Counted from the stretch's first letter, positions 1 through 9,416 are shown. The stretch: 64,000 nucleotides of DNA from Xanthomonas nasturtii (GCF_001660815.1 NZ_LYMI01000002.1:62001-126000), one strand, 5' to 3'. The notes: generated from the letters alone by a model not told the origin. Program-made: numbers and translations.

Positions 1-1
1 G

Positions 2-442
2 AAGGAATTCGACTACGACTATCGTGATGCCGAACAGCAGCGCCGCATCATTCGGGAGCATTTCGAGACCGAAGGCTGGCGCGCCCCCGAGATGATCGCA
101 GAGGCGTTGCGTTCGCCCAATTTCTATTTCGACAAGTTCAGCCAGATAAGGATGTCTAGCTGGAGCAAGGGACGGGTTGCATTGGTCGGCGACGCCGCGT
201 ATTGCGCAACGCCTGCTGCCGGCATGGGCGGATCGTTGGCGATTGTCGGGGCCGCAGCCCTTGCCGATGCCTTCATGGAACACGAGGGACGGCACGAAGA
301 TGCTTTCCGCGACTACGACGCGCGCCTGCGTCCATTCATCGACGAGGTCCAGAAACAGGCGATCGACTTCGGGCTCGAGATGATTGCCCCCAGAACGCAG
401 GAAGCGATAGACCAACGGAATGCGCAGTTCGCGGCGGGTTAG
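2..442 (+). CDS. FAD-dependent monooxygenase, C-terminal fragment (5' end outside window)
   Basis: The reading frame is open from the first bases of the window, so the start lies upstream. The visible 146 residues contain RVALVGDAAYCATPAAGMGG, the second FAD-contacting GD motif of class A flavoprotein monooxygenases (PHBH/UbiH-like fold), followed by a helical C-terminus. The family hydroxylates small aromatic or polyketide-like substrates using NAD(P)H and O2 in the cytosol. The substrate-binding and GxGxxG parts are missing, so no substrate can be assigned. A hairpin terminator follows about 120 bases downstream. Confidence 0.8.
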   Translation, partial: KEFDYDYRDAEQQRRIIREHFETEGWRAPEMIAEALRSPNFYFDKFSQIRMSSWSKGRVALVGDAAYCATPAAGMGGSLAIVGAAALADAFMEHEGRHEDAFRDYDARLRPFIDEVQKQAIDFGLEMIAPRTQEAIDQRNAQFAAG

Positions 443-565
443 AGCGTCTGCGACCAGCATGCTTGAGCGTGTATGCGAAGCTGCGGCTTGCAACCCGCCA
501 CACGCGCACATGCACCAGTCGCCCCCGCGCGCTACGACGCAGCGCAGCGCAGCATAGCCACGACG

Positions 566-591
566 AAAAGCCCGCATCGCTGCGGGCTTTT
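566..591. terminator. Bidirectional rho-independent terminator
   Basis: AAAAGCCCGCA and TGCGGGCTTTT form a perfect 11-bp stem around a TCGC loop, with the A and T runs serving both strands. It lies between the convergent monooxygenase and TonB-like genes. Confidence 0.85.
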
Positions 592-621
592 GCTGTTTCT
601 ATGCTATCAACGCTCCAGGCA

Positions 622-1632
622 TCAACCGCCTGGATTGAACGACAGCGTACGCCGTGTCGTCACAGGTGCGGCAACCGGTTCGAAACGCCAACGCTTCACC
701 GCGTTGAGCGCTTCGCGATCGAACACGCGCGGCGGGTTGGCGCGCAGCACGCGCGAGGCGGTGATTGAGCCGTCGGTACCGACCGTGAGTTCCACCAGCA
801 CTTCGCCGGAGGTGCCGGCGCGCAGGGCTTCAGGGGGATAACGCGGCGCCGGGGTGCTGATCGGGCGCAGCGACTGTGCGGCCGGTGCAGCGGCCGTCGC
901 TGCCGCTGGTGCCGGACGCGGTGCTGCCGGCGCCGGCGTTTCGGCCTGACGGCGTGCAGCGGCTTGGCGCTCGGCTTCGGCGGTCTGCTGGCGGGCAGCT
1001 TCCTGCTGGGCGGCAATCTGCTGGGCAGCGGCGGCTTCGCGGGTCTGCTGCTCGGCCAGGCGCTTCTGCTCGGCGGCCTGCTTGGCCTTGTCCTCGACCA
1101 GCTTCTTGGCCTGCTCGGCATCCTGCTCGGAGCGGCTGGCGGCGGTCTTCATGCCGGTTTCCAGACCGGCCTTCAGACGCGGCAATGCCGGCGCCTTGGG
1201 GTCGACTTTTTCGATCAACGCAATCAACCGCTGCGCTTCCGGGAATTCTTCGCGGCTGATGCCTTGTTCGGCGGCGATCAGCGTGTATGGCAGCAGGTCG
1301 GTCAGCGCGCTGTTGACGGTGGCGTCCTGCGGCTGCTTCTCACGCAAGGCCAGGTAGTACTCCACCGCGTTATCGCCGGCCGGGGCGTACATGCGGTTGT
1401 CCTGCAGCGCCTTGGTGGCCGATGCGCGCAACTGGTCGGCAGCCATCGACTGCACCTGCGGCGAGACCGCCGTGGCCGGCGTCGGTGCGGTGGCCGTTGC
1501 GGCCGGCGTTGCGCCGGTGGCTGGCGTGGTGCTGGCGGCCTTGTCTTCCTGCTTGGAGCAGGCGGCCAGGCTCACCAGCAAAATGACCGGCGCGATCCGG
1601 CGTGCCATACGGCCCTGTGTCAGATCCAACAT
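622..1632 (-). CDS. TonB-family protein with a lipoprotein signal
   Basis: This 336-residue protein begins with a short leader ending in LLVSLAAC, a good lipobox, with Ser at +2, which in enteric bacteria favours outer-membrane sorting. A helical, TPR-like and coiled-coil segment follows (about residues 60-200), rich in Ala, Glu and Gln, then an Ala/Pro linker. The C-terminal 80 residues are a TonB_C domain (APRYPPEALRAG, GEVLVELTVGTDGS, AVKRWRFEP). Classical TonB keeps an uncleaved inner-membrane anchor, so the lipobox is odd. AAGGGGGA lies just before the first ATG; the ATG at 1608 would also keep the lipobox. Energy transduction is known for the domain, but this protein's partner is unknown. 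The gene is apparently monocistronic. Confidence 0.85.
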   Translation of the reverse strand: MLDLTQGRMARRIAPVILLVSLAACSKQEDKAASTTPATGATPAATATAPTPATAVSPQVQSMAADQLRASATKALQDNRMYAPAGDNAVEYYLALREKQPQDATVNSALTDLLPYTLIAAEQGISREEFPEAQRLIALIEKVDPKAPALPRLKAGLETGMKTAASRSEQDAEQAKKLVEDKAKQAAEQKRLAEQQTREAAAAQQIAAQQEAARQQTAEAERQAAARRQAETPAPAAPRPAPAAATAAAPAAQSLRPISTPAPRYPPEALRAGTSGEVLVELTVGTDGSITASRVLRANPPRVFDREALNAVKRWRFEPVAAPVTTRRTLSFNPGG

Positions 1633-1771
1633 GCGTCCCCCTTACCCCGAGTGCGAAAGATAACGTTGCTGCGGCGAGCGCCGGCCATTGTTCCCGCAAT
1701 GGACGGCAATGCCGCAATCTAGCATTGCCGGGGCGGTCTAAGCCAAGGGTTGCGCGGCGAACCGGCGAAAT

Positions 1772-3337
1772 TCATCCCGCCGGGGTCGCCATGGCTGCGG
1801 CGGCCGGCACGCGTGCCGCCGGTTCGGGCGGCGGCGGGGCGGGGCAGTAATGGCGCAGGAAGTCCGCGTGCGCGGGCAGCCGCCCCAGTGCCGTTTCCAC
1901 CCGGGTGCGGATGTTGTCCAGGAAATGACGAAGCTCGGCATCGCCCATCAGGTCGGCGACCGGGTGGTGCTGCTGCGGCACGATGCCCTGGCCCAGCATC
2001 ACCTGCACCCACGAGTTCTCCGCGAACAGCTCGTTGGTCTGGTGGAACACGCGCCCGCTCTGGCGGAACAGCTCCACCCGGTGACGCAGCGACTCGGGGA
2101 TGTCCATTGCCGCGCAGTCGCGCCAGAACGGCGTGTCGCGGCGATCGGTGGCGTGGTAATGCAGGATCACGAAATCGCGGATATGGGTGATCTCCTCGGC
2201 CGCCTGGCGGTTGTACTCGGCGATGTCCACCGCGTTGATGACCTGCGGAAAGGTCTGCAGCAGGCGGATGATGCCGCGCTGGATCAGGTGGATGTTGGTC
2301 GATTCCAGCGGTTCCAGGAACCCGCTCGCCAGGCCCAGCGCCACGCAGTTCTTTTCCCACACCCGGTGGCGCTGGTTGGGGGTGAAGCGCAGCGGCCGCG
2401 GCTCGGTGAGCGCGCGCCCGGTGAGGTTGCGTTCCAGCACCGCGCGGGCGCTGTCCTGGTCCATGTAGCGGCTGGAATACACGATGCCGTTGCCCACCCG
2501 GTGCTGCAGCGGAATGCGCCACATCCAGCCGGCCTGGTCGGCGCGCGAGCGGGTGTAGGTCACCGGCGGGCCCACCGATTCGGTCTGCACCGCCAGCGCG
2601 CTGTCGGCGAACAACCAGCGCGACCAATCGTCGCTGCCGACGCTCAGCGTCTTGCCGATCAGCAGGCCGGCAAAGCCGGTGCAATCCAGGAACAGGTCGC
2701 CTTCCACCCGCGTGCCGTCCTGCAGCGTCAGCGCGGTCAGAAAACCGCTTTCTGCATCAGTTTCCACCTGGCCGATGCGGCCTTCGATGCGCTGCACGCC
2801 GAAGCCTTCGCTGAAGCGGCGCAGGAAGCGCGCGTACAGCCCCGCATCCAGGTGATAGGCGTAATTCATGCCGCCGTTGGGCAGGTGCGCAAAGCGGCCT
2901 TCCTGCGCGGCGCGTAATTCCAGGCAGTAGTCGCCGAAGTCGCGCGCCACGCCGCGCTGCTGCCCCTTCAACCAGAAGTGCTGGAACCCGGCACTCCAGT
3001 GATCGGTACCGGCATGGCCGAAGGAGTGGATATAGTGCCGGTCCACATCGCGCCAGTGTTCGAAGGCGATGCCGAGCTTGATGGTGGCCTGGGTGGCGGC
3101 CATGAAGGCGGCCTCGTCGATCTCCAGCAACCGGTGGAAGGTGACCAGGCTGGGGATGGTGGCTTCGCCCACGCCCACCGTGCCGATCTCGTCCGATTCC
3201 ACCAGGGTGATCTGCAGGTGCCGGCCCAGCAGCTTGGACATCGCAGCGGCCGCCATCCAGCCGGCGGTGCCGCCACCGGCGATGACGACGCGGCGCACCG
3301 GGCGCTGTTGCGGGTCCAAAGGCGTGGTGTCGGGCAT
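1772..3337 (-). CDS. Flavin-dependent tryptophan-halogenase-family protein
   Basis: This 521-residue protein carries both signatures of the flavin-dependent halogenase family: an N-terminal dinucleotide motif GGGTAG (residues 21-26) and WMWRIP at 271-276, matching the WxWxIP motif that keeps the enzyme from acting as a monooxygenase. Lys87 (TIKLG) lies where the catalytic lysine is expected. FADH2 would come from a separate reductase, and none is encoded here. Last in a minus-strand run with cupin, SapC and a TonB-dependent receptor, it matches the TBDR-associated halogenase-like subgroup of Xanthomonas and Caulobacter. No free substrate has been assigned there, so halogenation is inferred from motifs only. 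Confidence 0.88.
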   Translation of the reverse strand: MPDTTPLDPQQRPVRRVVIAGGGTAGWMAAAAMSKLLGRHLQITLVESDEIGTVGVGEATIPSLVTFHRLLEIDEAAFMAATQATIKLGIAFEHWRDVDRHYIHSFGHAGTDHWSAGFQHFWLKGQQRGVARDFGDYCLELRAAQEGRFAHLPNGGMNYAYHLDAGLYARFLRRFSEGFGVQRIEGRIGQVETDAESGFLTALTLQDGTRVEGDLFLDCTGFAGLLIGKTLSVGSDDWSRWLFADSALAVQTESVGPPVTYTRSRADQAGWMWRIPLQHRVGNGIVYSSRYMDQDSARAVLERNLTGRALTEPRPLRFTPNQRHRVWEKNCVALGLASGFLEPLESTNIHLIQRGIIRLLQTFPQVINAVDIAEYNRQAAEEITHIRDFVILHYHATDRRDTPFWRDCAAMDIPESLRHRVELFRQSGRVFHQTNELFAENSWVQVMLGQGIVPQQHHPVADLMGDAELRHFLDNIRTRVETALGRLPAHADFLRHYCPAPPPPEPAARVPAAAAMATPAG

Positions 3338-3347
3338 GTCGAAATCC

Positions 3348-4361
3348 TCAGCGATTCAAACGTTGCAGCAGCCGCGCGCGCAGGCTGCGCGCGCGGGTCT
3401 CGTCCATCGGCGCCAGCACGCCGCGCGCCGCCTCGGGGATGTGCGCTGCGGTCTGCGCGTCGGCATCGAACACGTAATGGTCGAACACGTCCTGCCAGAT
3501 CGCGCGTTGTTCGGCTGGCAGGTCGCGGAGGGTGAGAAGCGCCAGCATCAGCGCGTTCATCGGCGAATCCATGTAGGCCGGGCTCTGCCGCCACCAGAAG
3601 TTCACCAGCACGTTGAAGCTTTCCAACGCCTCGACGTGATGCCACCACATGCTGGGGATGAACAACGCATCGCCTGGTTCCAGCTCGGCAACACATGCGT
3701 GTTCCAGCGCCTGTGCGTAACGCGGAAAGCGCTGCAAATCTGGCGCGGCGATATCCACCAGGCTGACCGGCTGCCCGGCTGGGGTGAGATCCAGCGGGCC
3801 GATATACAGATTGCCCAGTTGTTCTGGCGGAAACAGCGTAAAGCGGCGGCGACCGGCGACCACGCAGGCCAGGTTGTCCGGCAGGTCCTGATGCGCGGCG
3901 ATGCGGGTGCGGTTGCCGATCCAGATGCTGGCCAGCGGCTCGGCCTGCGGCAGCGCGATGGGATTGGCGGCGCGCAGGCCGGGCAGGTAGGTGTCCAGGG
4001 TGGTGGAGCCGACATAGATCGCCGGCGGCTGCGCGTTGTGCAGGTCGCGCAACAAGGTGTCCAGCACCACGGCCAGCGGCACGCGCTCGGGGCGGAAATT
4101 GAAGCCGCTCATATCCGCGTTGTAGAAGAAGCGCCCGCCGATGTCCGGCGGGCCGACCTGCGCCACCACCGCCTCGCCGCGATCGAAACCGCGTAAGTAC
4201 GTTGCCGCTGCCTGCGCAGATGACGCACCGGCCTGCGCCAGTGGCCAGTCGCGCACCAGCCCGCGCAGCAGCAGCGGCGTGGTGGAGCGAAGGATGGCCG
4301 GATCCAGCTGGCGTGCGTCCAGACCGTGGCGCTCTTCGATGGCGCGCGGCTCAGCCGGCAT
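3348..4361 (-). CDS. Cupin-like (JmjC/cupin_8) Fe(II)/2-oxoglutarate oxygenase-type protein
   Basis: This 337-residue protein has a cupin_8/JmjC core. HQD in RIAAHQDLPDN supplies the His and Asp ligands, and the distal histidine lies in FIPSMWWHHVEALE, a hallmark of JmjC-type hydroxylases. GRRRFTLFPPEQ between them fits the FIH-like group. Such enzymes oxidise protein side chains or small molecules using 2-oxoglutarate and O2. The gene overlaps the end of the SapC gene by 11 bases and precedes the halogenase gene by 10 bases, so the three are probably co-transcribed and translationally coupled. The substrate is unknown; a joint role with the receptor in glycan or peptide use is inferred from context. 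Confidence 0.85.
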   Translation of the reverse strand: MPAEPRAIEERHGLDARQLDPAILRSTTPLLLRGLVRDWPLAQAGASSAQAAATYLRGFDRGEAVVAQVGPPDIGGRFFYNADMSGFNFRPERVPLAVVLDTLLRDLHNAQPPAIYVGSTTLDTYLPGLRAANPIALPQAEPLASIWIGNRTRIAAHQDLPDNLACVVAGRRRFTLFPPEQLGNLYIGPLDLTPAGQPVSLVDIAAPDLQRFPRYAQALEHACVAELEPGDALFIPSMWWHHVEALESFNVLVNFWWRQSPAYMDSPMNALMLALLTLRDLPAEQRAIWQDVFDHYVFDADAQTAAHIPEAARGVLAPMDETRARSLRARLLQRLNR

Positions 4362-5052
4362 GACGGCGATTCATGCGTTCGAGCAGATGACGGAATTGCG
4401 CGATCGAGGCCACCGCCATGTACAGCGGTTCCAGATCGCCATGCCGGTGCAGTGCAAGCAGCGCGTCGTCGTCGAGCGCACGCAGGCGTTCTTCGTGCAC
4501 GGCATAGAGCCCGGCCAGGCGGCATTCCAGACCGTTGTTCAAGCTGGCTTCGAACGTGAACGGTTCGAGCAGGTCGTAACGCAGCAGGCGTTCGACAAAC
4601 GCCTCACTCGCGGCCAGCCCATCGTGCAGCGTGCGCAGCACCTGGCTGATGTGGTCGAGAAAGTCGGTAGTGCCGCCGTGTTCGCGAAACAGCAACTCGC
4701 CATCGCTGCTGCTGATGCGCGGGCTGTCCAGGTCCACGTGCACCATCGGCCCGTCGGGTTGTTCGCCGATCAGAAACGGTTGGCGCTGGATCGCCAGCGG
4801 CACATACGGCGCATCCCAGCGCGCGCCATCCAGAAACAGGTTTTCGCCCAGGCGTAATCCCAGCAACGCCAGCGGCTGAAAACTGCGCTCGCCGCTGCGA
4901 TGGAACACGATGGGGTATTGCGCCTGCAGCTGGCGGAATTCCTGCGGAAAGGTCGCAGCCGACATCACGTCGTCGCCGTAGGCGGCGCCGTGCGCGGTGA
5001 TCACGCGCAGCTCGCGGTGATCCAGATTATTCAACAACACGGCATTGGTCAT
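4351..5052 (-). CDS. SapC family protein
   Basis: This 233-residue protein begins MTNAVLLNNLDHRELRV and includes FPQEFRQLQAQYPIVF and GENLFLDGARWDAPYVPLAI, typical of the SapC family first named from a Campylobacter S-layer locus. There is no signal peptide. SapC genes in Xanthomonas and Caulobacter sit next to TonB-dependent receptors and halogenase-like genes, as here; their biochemical role is not established. A longer open frame to 5202 runs through the 5161-5199 hairpin and has no family-like sequence, so I chose the ATG at 5052. No clear Shine-Dalgarno is seen before it. Confidence 0.85.
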   Translation of the reverse strand: MTNAVLLNNLDHRELRVITAHGAAYGDDVMSAATFPQEFRQLQAQYPIVFHRSGERSFQPLALLGLRLGENLFLDGARWDAPYVPLAIQRQPFLIGEQPDGPMVHVDLDSPRISSSDGELLFREHGGTTDFLDHISQVLRTLHDGLAASEAFVERLLRYDLLEPFTFEASLNNGLECRLAGLYAVHEERLRALDDDALLALHRHGDLEPLYMAVASIAQFRHLLERMNRRHAG

Positions 5053-5160
5053 GGGGAGTGGTACAGCACGCGGGGCGCGTGGCCCATGCTTCAACGAATC
5101 GCCATTGCACGGCAAGCCCCGCACGCACCTACGTGCCGGGCCGGATGCAATAGCCGTGTA

Positions 5161-5199
5161 CGTCCCCCGGCAGCCTAGTAGCCTGGCTGCCGGGGGACG
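5161..5199. terminator. Strong hairpin between receptor and SapC genes
   Basis: CGTCCCCCGGCAGCC and GGCTGCCGGGGGACG form a perfect 15-bp stem with a 9-base loop. There is no T-run, so it may be an attenuator or an mRNA-stabilising element between the receptor and the downstream genes rather than a full terminator. Confidence 0.55.
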
Positions 5200-5249
5200 C
5201 ATGGAGTCACTGCAGCGATGCCATCAAACCTGCATCGCCACGGCGTGCA

Positions 5250-8200
5250 TCACCAGAACTTGTAGCGCACGCCCAACATGTAGCGCGGGCCGGTCTGGGT
5301 GGCGTAGACGATCTGGTTCTTCTGCCGGCCATGCTGGCGCTGCACCTCGTCGGTGAGGTTGATCGCCTCCAGGCTCAGCGACAGCTTCTCGGTCCACTGG
5401 TAGCCGATGCTCAGATCCAGCTGACCATAGGCTTCGGTATAGACCGGGTTGGGCTGGCTGCCGCCGTCGAAACGCGCAGCCAGGAACTCGTCGCGCCAGT
5501 TGTAGGCCGCACGCACCTGCCACTTGTCCTTGTCGTAGAAGCCGACGAAGTTGGCCGAATCGCTCAGACCTTCCAGCGCGAACTGCTCGCCGATCACCGC
5601 ATTGTTGTAGGTCAGCCCGGAGTCGACCATGGTGTAGTTGGCCGACACGCCGAAGCCGCTGGCGCCGAACATGTGCTGCAGATTGAATTCCCAACCGTCC
5701 AGCGAGGCCGAGCGCTGGTTGGCCGGCGCGGTGATGGCGAAGTTGGCCACCGGGTCACCCGGCTGCCCGCTGATCACGCCGGTGGCATTGCCGTTGGCAT
5801 CGTCCGCGCCACGCACCACGCCAGGCGCACCGCCGCGGTTGCGGAAGATGTAGTTGCGGATACAGGTCAGATCGGCCGAGGCGCAGCCGTTGCCCAGCGC
5901 TTCGTTCCAGTACGTTCCGCCAATCGGGGTATTCAAGCCCAGCGAGGTATCGTCGCGCGTGGTCACGCCGATGTAGTTGTCGATGTTCTTGCGGAAGAAG
6001 CCCACCGAGGCGTAGCTGGCATCGCTGTAGTACCACTCCAGCGACAGGTCGATATTGTGCGACAGCAGCGGCTTCAGGCCGGGGTTGCCTTCCTGGCCGG
6101 TGCCGCCCTCCAGGCGCGCGATCTGGTTGAGCGTCTGCCCGCCCTGGATGTCGCCCCAGCCCGGACGGCCGATGGTTTCGCCGTAGCTGCCACGCAGTAC
6201 CAGGTCTTCGGTGAGCTTGAAACTCAGGTCCAGGCTGGGCAGCCAGTACTCGTACTTGCCGCTGCCGCCGGCAAACGCCGAGTCGGCCAGGCGGATCGGC
6301 AACTCGTTGTTGGCAACCCAATCGATGCCGACTGCCACCGGCACCAGCGCCTGCGCGTCCACCTTGGTTTCTTCGTAACGCACGCCGGCAGCCAGGCTGA
6401 TCGGCACGCGCAGATCGTCCCAGCTGTTGTTCCACTGCAGATAGGCGTTCTTGGACTTTTCGGTCACGCGGCGGTCGGTATTGAACACCGGCGAGGTGCG
6501 GTACAGCGCCTCGTCGCCGGCTGCTTGCGCGGCGGCCTGGCGCGCGCGCTCGAAGTCGAACAGGAACAACTGATTGAACTGCGCCGGATTGCCGCTGCCG
6601 TCGATCGCATCGAAGTATTGCGCGAACGCGCTCGGAATCCACAAGTCGTCCGGATAATCGGCCGCGGTGCCGTTGCCACCCCAGGTGTCGCGCTGCACGT
6701 TGGAGAACGCCGAGCGGTTCTTGACCTCGGTGCTGCCGATGCCGAATTTCAGCTGCGAATAATTTTCGAAGGTAAAGTCGCCGTTGACCTGGGCCTGGTC
6801 GATTTCCGACTTCATGTAGCTGTTGCGGAATGCCGAGCCGGTGACCAGCGTGCGCGACGGATCCAGCCCGTTCAGCCCGAAGCCCAGCTGCTGCTGCAAT
6901 ACCGGGAAATCCTTGCTGAAATCCACCACCGAGGTGCCGCGGTAGAACCCGGACACGCCCAGCGAATTGCTCGAGCCGTACGGGCTGTCCGCGCCTGATT
7001 CGGCAGTGGAGCGGTGGATGTCGAAGTTGAGCTTGAACTGATCGTTCACCGCCCAATCCACGTTGAAGCCCAGCGACTTGTTCTGGTTGCGCGTGGCCGC
7101 GTTGGAGCCGGCGGTGGCCAGATCGCTGGTGGCCGGGTTGACGAATTCCGAGTAGGTGATCGGACCGGCCACCGGGCCGTTGGTCCAGGCGCTGGCCGAC
7201 GGGCCGTAATTGAACCACACCGACATTTCGTTGCGCTGCTGCTGGATCTTGTTTTCCGAGTACGTGTAATCCAGCGTGGTGGTGATGTTGTCCAGCGGCT
7301 TGTACTGCAGCACCAGCTGCCCGTTGGTGCGCTGGCGTTCGACCCCAACCACGCGGTAGTTGATGTTCTGCGGCACCGAATAGATATCGTTCGGGCCAGG
7401 ACGGTTGACGATGTTTTCCGAGCCAGGCGCACCTGGCTGCGGGATGGTGCCGTAGGCGGTGGAATCGCCACGGAACGAACGCCAGCCGTTGGGCACGCCG
7501 ACCTGGCTGTAGCCGAAGTCGCGTTCCTGGTAGCTGCCGCTCAGCGACACGCCGAAGCGCCCATCGGCCGAGGTGTTGCTGAAGATGCCGGAGATTTCCG
7601 GGGTCAGCGCATCGCCTTGCAAACGTCCGGGCAGATTCTCGTTGGACGGATCGTGCACGCCCTTCAGACCCACATTGGCATGCATGCCGGGGTTGTCCAG
7701 CGGCCGGGCGGTCTTGATGTTGATGGTGGCACCGATGCCGCCGGTGGGCGTGCTGGCGCGGCTGGTCTTGAACACCTCGATGCCGGAGATCGACTCGGAC
7801 GCCAGGTTGGCGAAGTCGAACGCACGCGAGTTGGAGGCGTTGGATTCTTCGATGCTGGCGCCGGGCATCTGCCGGCCGTTCAACAGCACCAGGTTGAAGT
7901 CCGGGCCGACGCCGCGCACGGTGACGCGCGAGCCTTCGCCCAGCGAGCGGTCGATCGACACACCGCTGATGCGCTGCAGCGACTCGGCCAGGTTGGTATC
8001 GGGGAACTTGCCGATGTCCTCGGCCACGATGCCGTCGACGATGCCTTGCGCATCGCGCTTGACGTTCATCGACGAGGTGAGGCTGCCACGGATACCGCTG
8101 ACCTGGACGGTATCGAGGGTGGCGGGGTCGGCCTGGCTGGAGCCCGGGACAGTGGATGCCGATTGCGGCGCCGGCGCGGTCTGTGCGGCCAGCGGCGTCG

Positions 8201-8264
8201 ACAATGCGAACAGCAGGGCAGACGTCAGGCGCCGCGTGCGCGGCAGGGTACGTGTCTCTCTCAC
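5250..8264 (-). CDS. TonB-dependent receptor
   Basis: From the GTG at 8264, preceded by GGGGAAG at good spacing, the protein has about 1004 residues. It has a signal peptide ending ALSTPLAAQ, a TonB-box-like TLDTVQVSG, a plug domain (LAESLQRISGVSIDR, VRGVGPDFNLVLLNGRQMPG) and a long 22-strand-type barrel ending in YKFW, the aromatic C-terminus recognised by the BAM machinery. It is the CirA/oar-like large type common in Xanthomonas for carbohydrate or other nutrient uptake. The open frame extends to 8375, but that stretch lacks signal-peptide features. It leads the SapC-cupin-halogenase cluster. The substrate is not evident; no N-terminal signalling domain is present. Confidence 0.92.
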   Translation of the reverse strand: MRETRTLPRTRRLTSALLFALSTPLAAQTAPAPQSASTVPGSSQADPATLDTVQVSGIRGSLTSSMNVKRDAQGIVDGIVAEDIGKFPDTNLAESLQRISGVSIDRSLGEGSRVTVRGVGPDFNLVLLNGRQMPGASIEESNASNSRAFDFANLASESISGIEVFKTSRASTPTGGIGATINIKTARPLDNPGMHANVGLKGVHDPSNENLPGRLQGDALTPEISGIFSNTSADGRFGVSLSGSYQERDFGYSQVGVPNGWRSFRGDSTAYGTIPQPGAPGSENIVNRPGPNDIYSVPQNINYRVVGVERQRTNGQLVLQYKPLDNITTTLDYTYSENKIQQQRNEMSVWFNYGPSASAWTNGPVAGPITYSEFVNPATSDLATAGSNAATRNQNKSLGFNVDWAVNDQFKLNFDIHRSTAESGADSPYGSSNSLGVSGFYRGTSVVDFSKDFPVLQQQLGFGLNGLDPSRTLVTGSAFRNSYMKSEIDQAQVNGDFTFENYSQLKFGIGSTEVKNRSAFSNVQRDTWGGNGTAADYPDDLWIPSAFAQYFDAIDGSGNPAQFNQLFLFDFERARQAAAQAAGDEALYRTSPVFNTDRRVTEKSKNAYLQWNNSWDDLRVPISLAAGVRYEETKVDAQALVPVAVGIDWVANNELPIRLADSAFAGGSGKYEYWLPSLDLSFKLTEDLVLRGSYGETIGRPGWGDIQGGQTLNQIARLEGGTGQEGNPGLKPLLSHNIDLSLEWYYSDASYASVGFFRKNIDNYIGVTTRDDTSLGLNTPIGGTYWNEALGNGCASADLTCIRNYIFRNRGGAPGVVRGADDANGNATGVISGQPGDPVANFAITAPANQRSASLDGWEFNLQHMFGASGFGVSANYTMVDSGLTYNNAVIGEQFALEGLSDSANFVGFYDKDKWQVRAAYNWRDEFLAARFDGGSQPNPVYTEAYGQLDLSIGYQWTEKLSLSLEAINLTDEVQRQHGRQKNQIVYATQTGPRYMLGVRYKFW

Positions 8265-8726
8265 GGTGATTGCTTCCCCAAACAAAAGATTAAGGCCGGC
8301 CCCGAGCGGGACAGGCAAAGGTCGATGGAACAATCGAGCATTTGTTAGTGCGGCCTTAACGAAGTCAATTTGCACTGCAGCATCGGCCGCGAGCCAATCG
8401 CGTCACACATCGTTCCAGCAGGGGCATCGCCCGGTGCACGCGCGGACGACAGCGGGGGTCGTAACATCGGGCGTCGATGGCATAGGTCAGGCGTCGGGAT
8501 CGTCGTTCGAGATTGGCCGACGCCTGTAGTACTCCTGATGTGTGTTCCGTCCCGAAGCAGCCTCACTGCGACCGCCAGGGCGGCCGTGCGGGCATCGGCG
8601 CACACAGGCGGCGTGCAGATTGTCCTGGCGACAGCGCGGTTGCCGATCGCTGACGCACGCCGGTGCACGCGGATGGAACTGCGGCGCCCTCACAGCCGCG
8701 CATCACCCTTACCTACCGGAGCACTC
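8265..8726. other. Divergent intergenic region
   Basis: This 462-base space lies between the divergent receptor and glutathione transferase genes. Open frames crossing it are extensions of the two genes without recognisable sequence. It must hold both promoters, but I could not identify a convincing -35/-10 pair or operator. Confidence 0.5.
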
Positions 8727-9416
8727 ATGATCGACCTGTACTACTGGCCCACCCCCAACGGCCACAAAGTCACCTTGTTCCTGGAAGAAGCCGGGCTGGA
8801 CTACACCATCAAGCCGGTCGACATCGGCAAGGGCGAGCAGTTCGCCCCGGCGTTTCTGCAGATTTCGCCCAACAACAAGATGCCGGCCATCGTCGACCAT
8901 GCACCCGCCGACGGTGGCGGCGCACAGAGCGTGTTCGAATCCGGCGCGATCCTGTTGTACCTGGCGGAAAAAACCAGCCGCTTCCTGCCGCGCGATGCAC
9001 GCGGGCGCATCGCCGCGCTGGAATGGCTGTTCTGGCAGATGGGCGGGCTGGGTCCGATGAGTGGCCAGATGGGCCACTTCACCGTCTACGCACCGGAAAA
9101 GATTCCTTACGCGATCGAGCGCTACAACACCGAGGTGCGCCGTCTGCATGGCGTGCTCGACAAGCGCCTGGCCGAGCATGCCTTCCTGGCCGGCGGCGAC
9201 TACAGCATTGCCGACATGGCCAGCTACCCGTGGATCGAAGTGTATGGCGACCTCAAGCCGGACTACACCGCGTTCCCGCATCTGAAGCGCTGGCATGACG
9301 CCATTGCCGCGCGCCCTGCCACGCAACGCGCGTATGCGCTGAAAGAGCAGGTCAACCCCAACGCCGGCAAGCCGCTCAGCGAGGAAGAACGCAAGCACTT
9401 GTTCGGTAAGCGCTGA
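8727..9416 (+). CDS. Glutathione S-transferase (YfcG/Nu-like)
   Basis: This 229-residue cytosolic protein starts MIDLYYWPTPNGHKVTLFLE and has SPNNKMPAIVD, the glutathione-binding cis-proline segment, and ESGAILLYLAEKT in the thioredoxin-like domain. An all-helical C-terminal domain follows (DYSIADMASYPWIEVY). The TPNGxK pattern in place of a catalytic Tyr/Ser/Cys matches YfcG-type Nu-class enzymes, which show disulfide-bond reductase activity with glutathione. The ATG at 8727 was chosen because the conserved N-terminus begins there; the open frame runs further upstream without family-like sequence. It stands alone, followed by a palindromic repeat cluster. Confidence 0.9.
   Translation: MIDLYYWPTPNGHKVTLFLEEAGLDYTIKPVDIGKGEQFAPAFLQISPNNKMPAIVDHAPADGGGAQSVFESGAILLYLAEKTSRFLPRDARGRIAALEWLFWQMGGLGPMSGQMGHFTVYAPEKIPYAIERYNTEVRRLHGVLDKRLAEHAFLAGGDYSIADMASYPWIEVYGDLKPDYTAFPHLKRWHDAIAARPATQRAYALKEQVNPNAGKPLSEEERKHLFGKR

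Noticed and set aside
3069-4196. 375-codon antisense frame over the cupin and halogenase genes
   Set aside because: No start signal or recognisable domain; both sense genes carry family motifs.
5331-6998. 555-codon open frame antisense to the TonB-dependent receptor
   Set aside because: It lacks a ribosome site and any family-like sequence; long antisense frames are expected in GC-rich genes, and the receptor on the other strand is certain.
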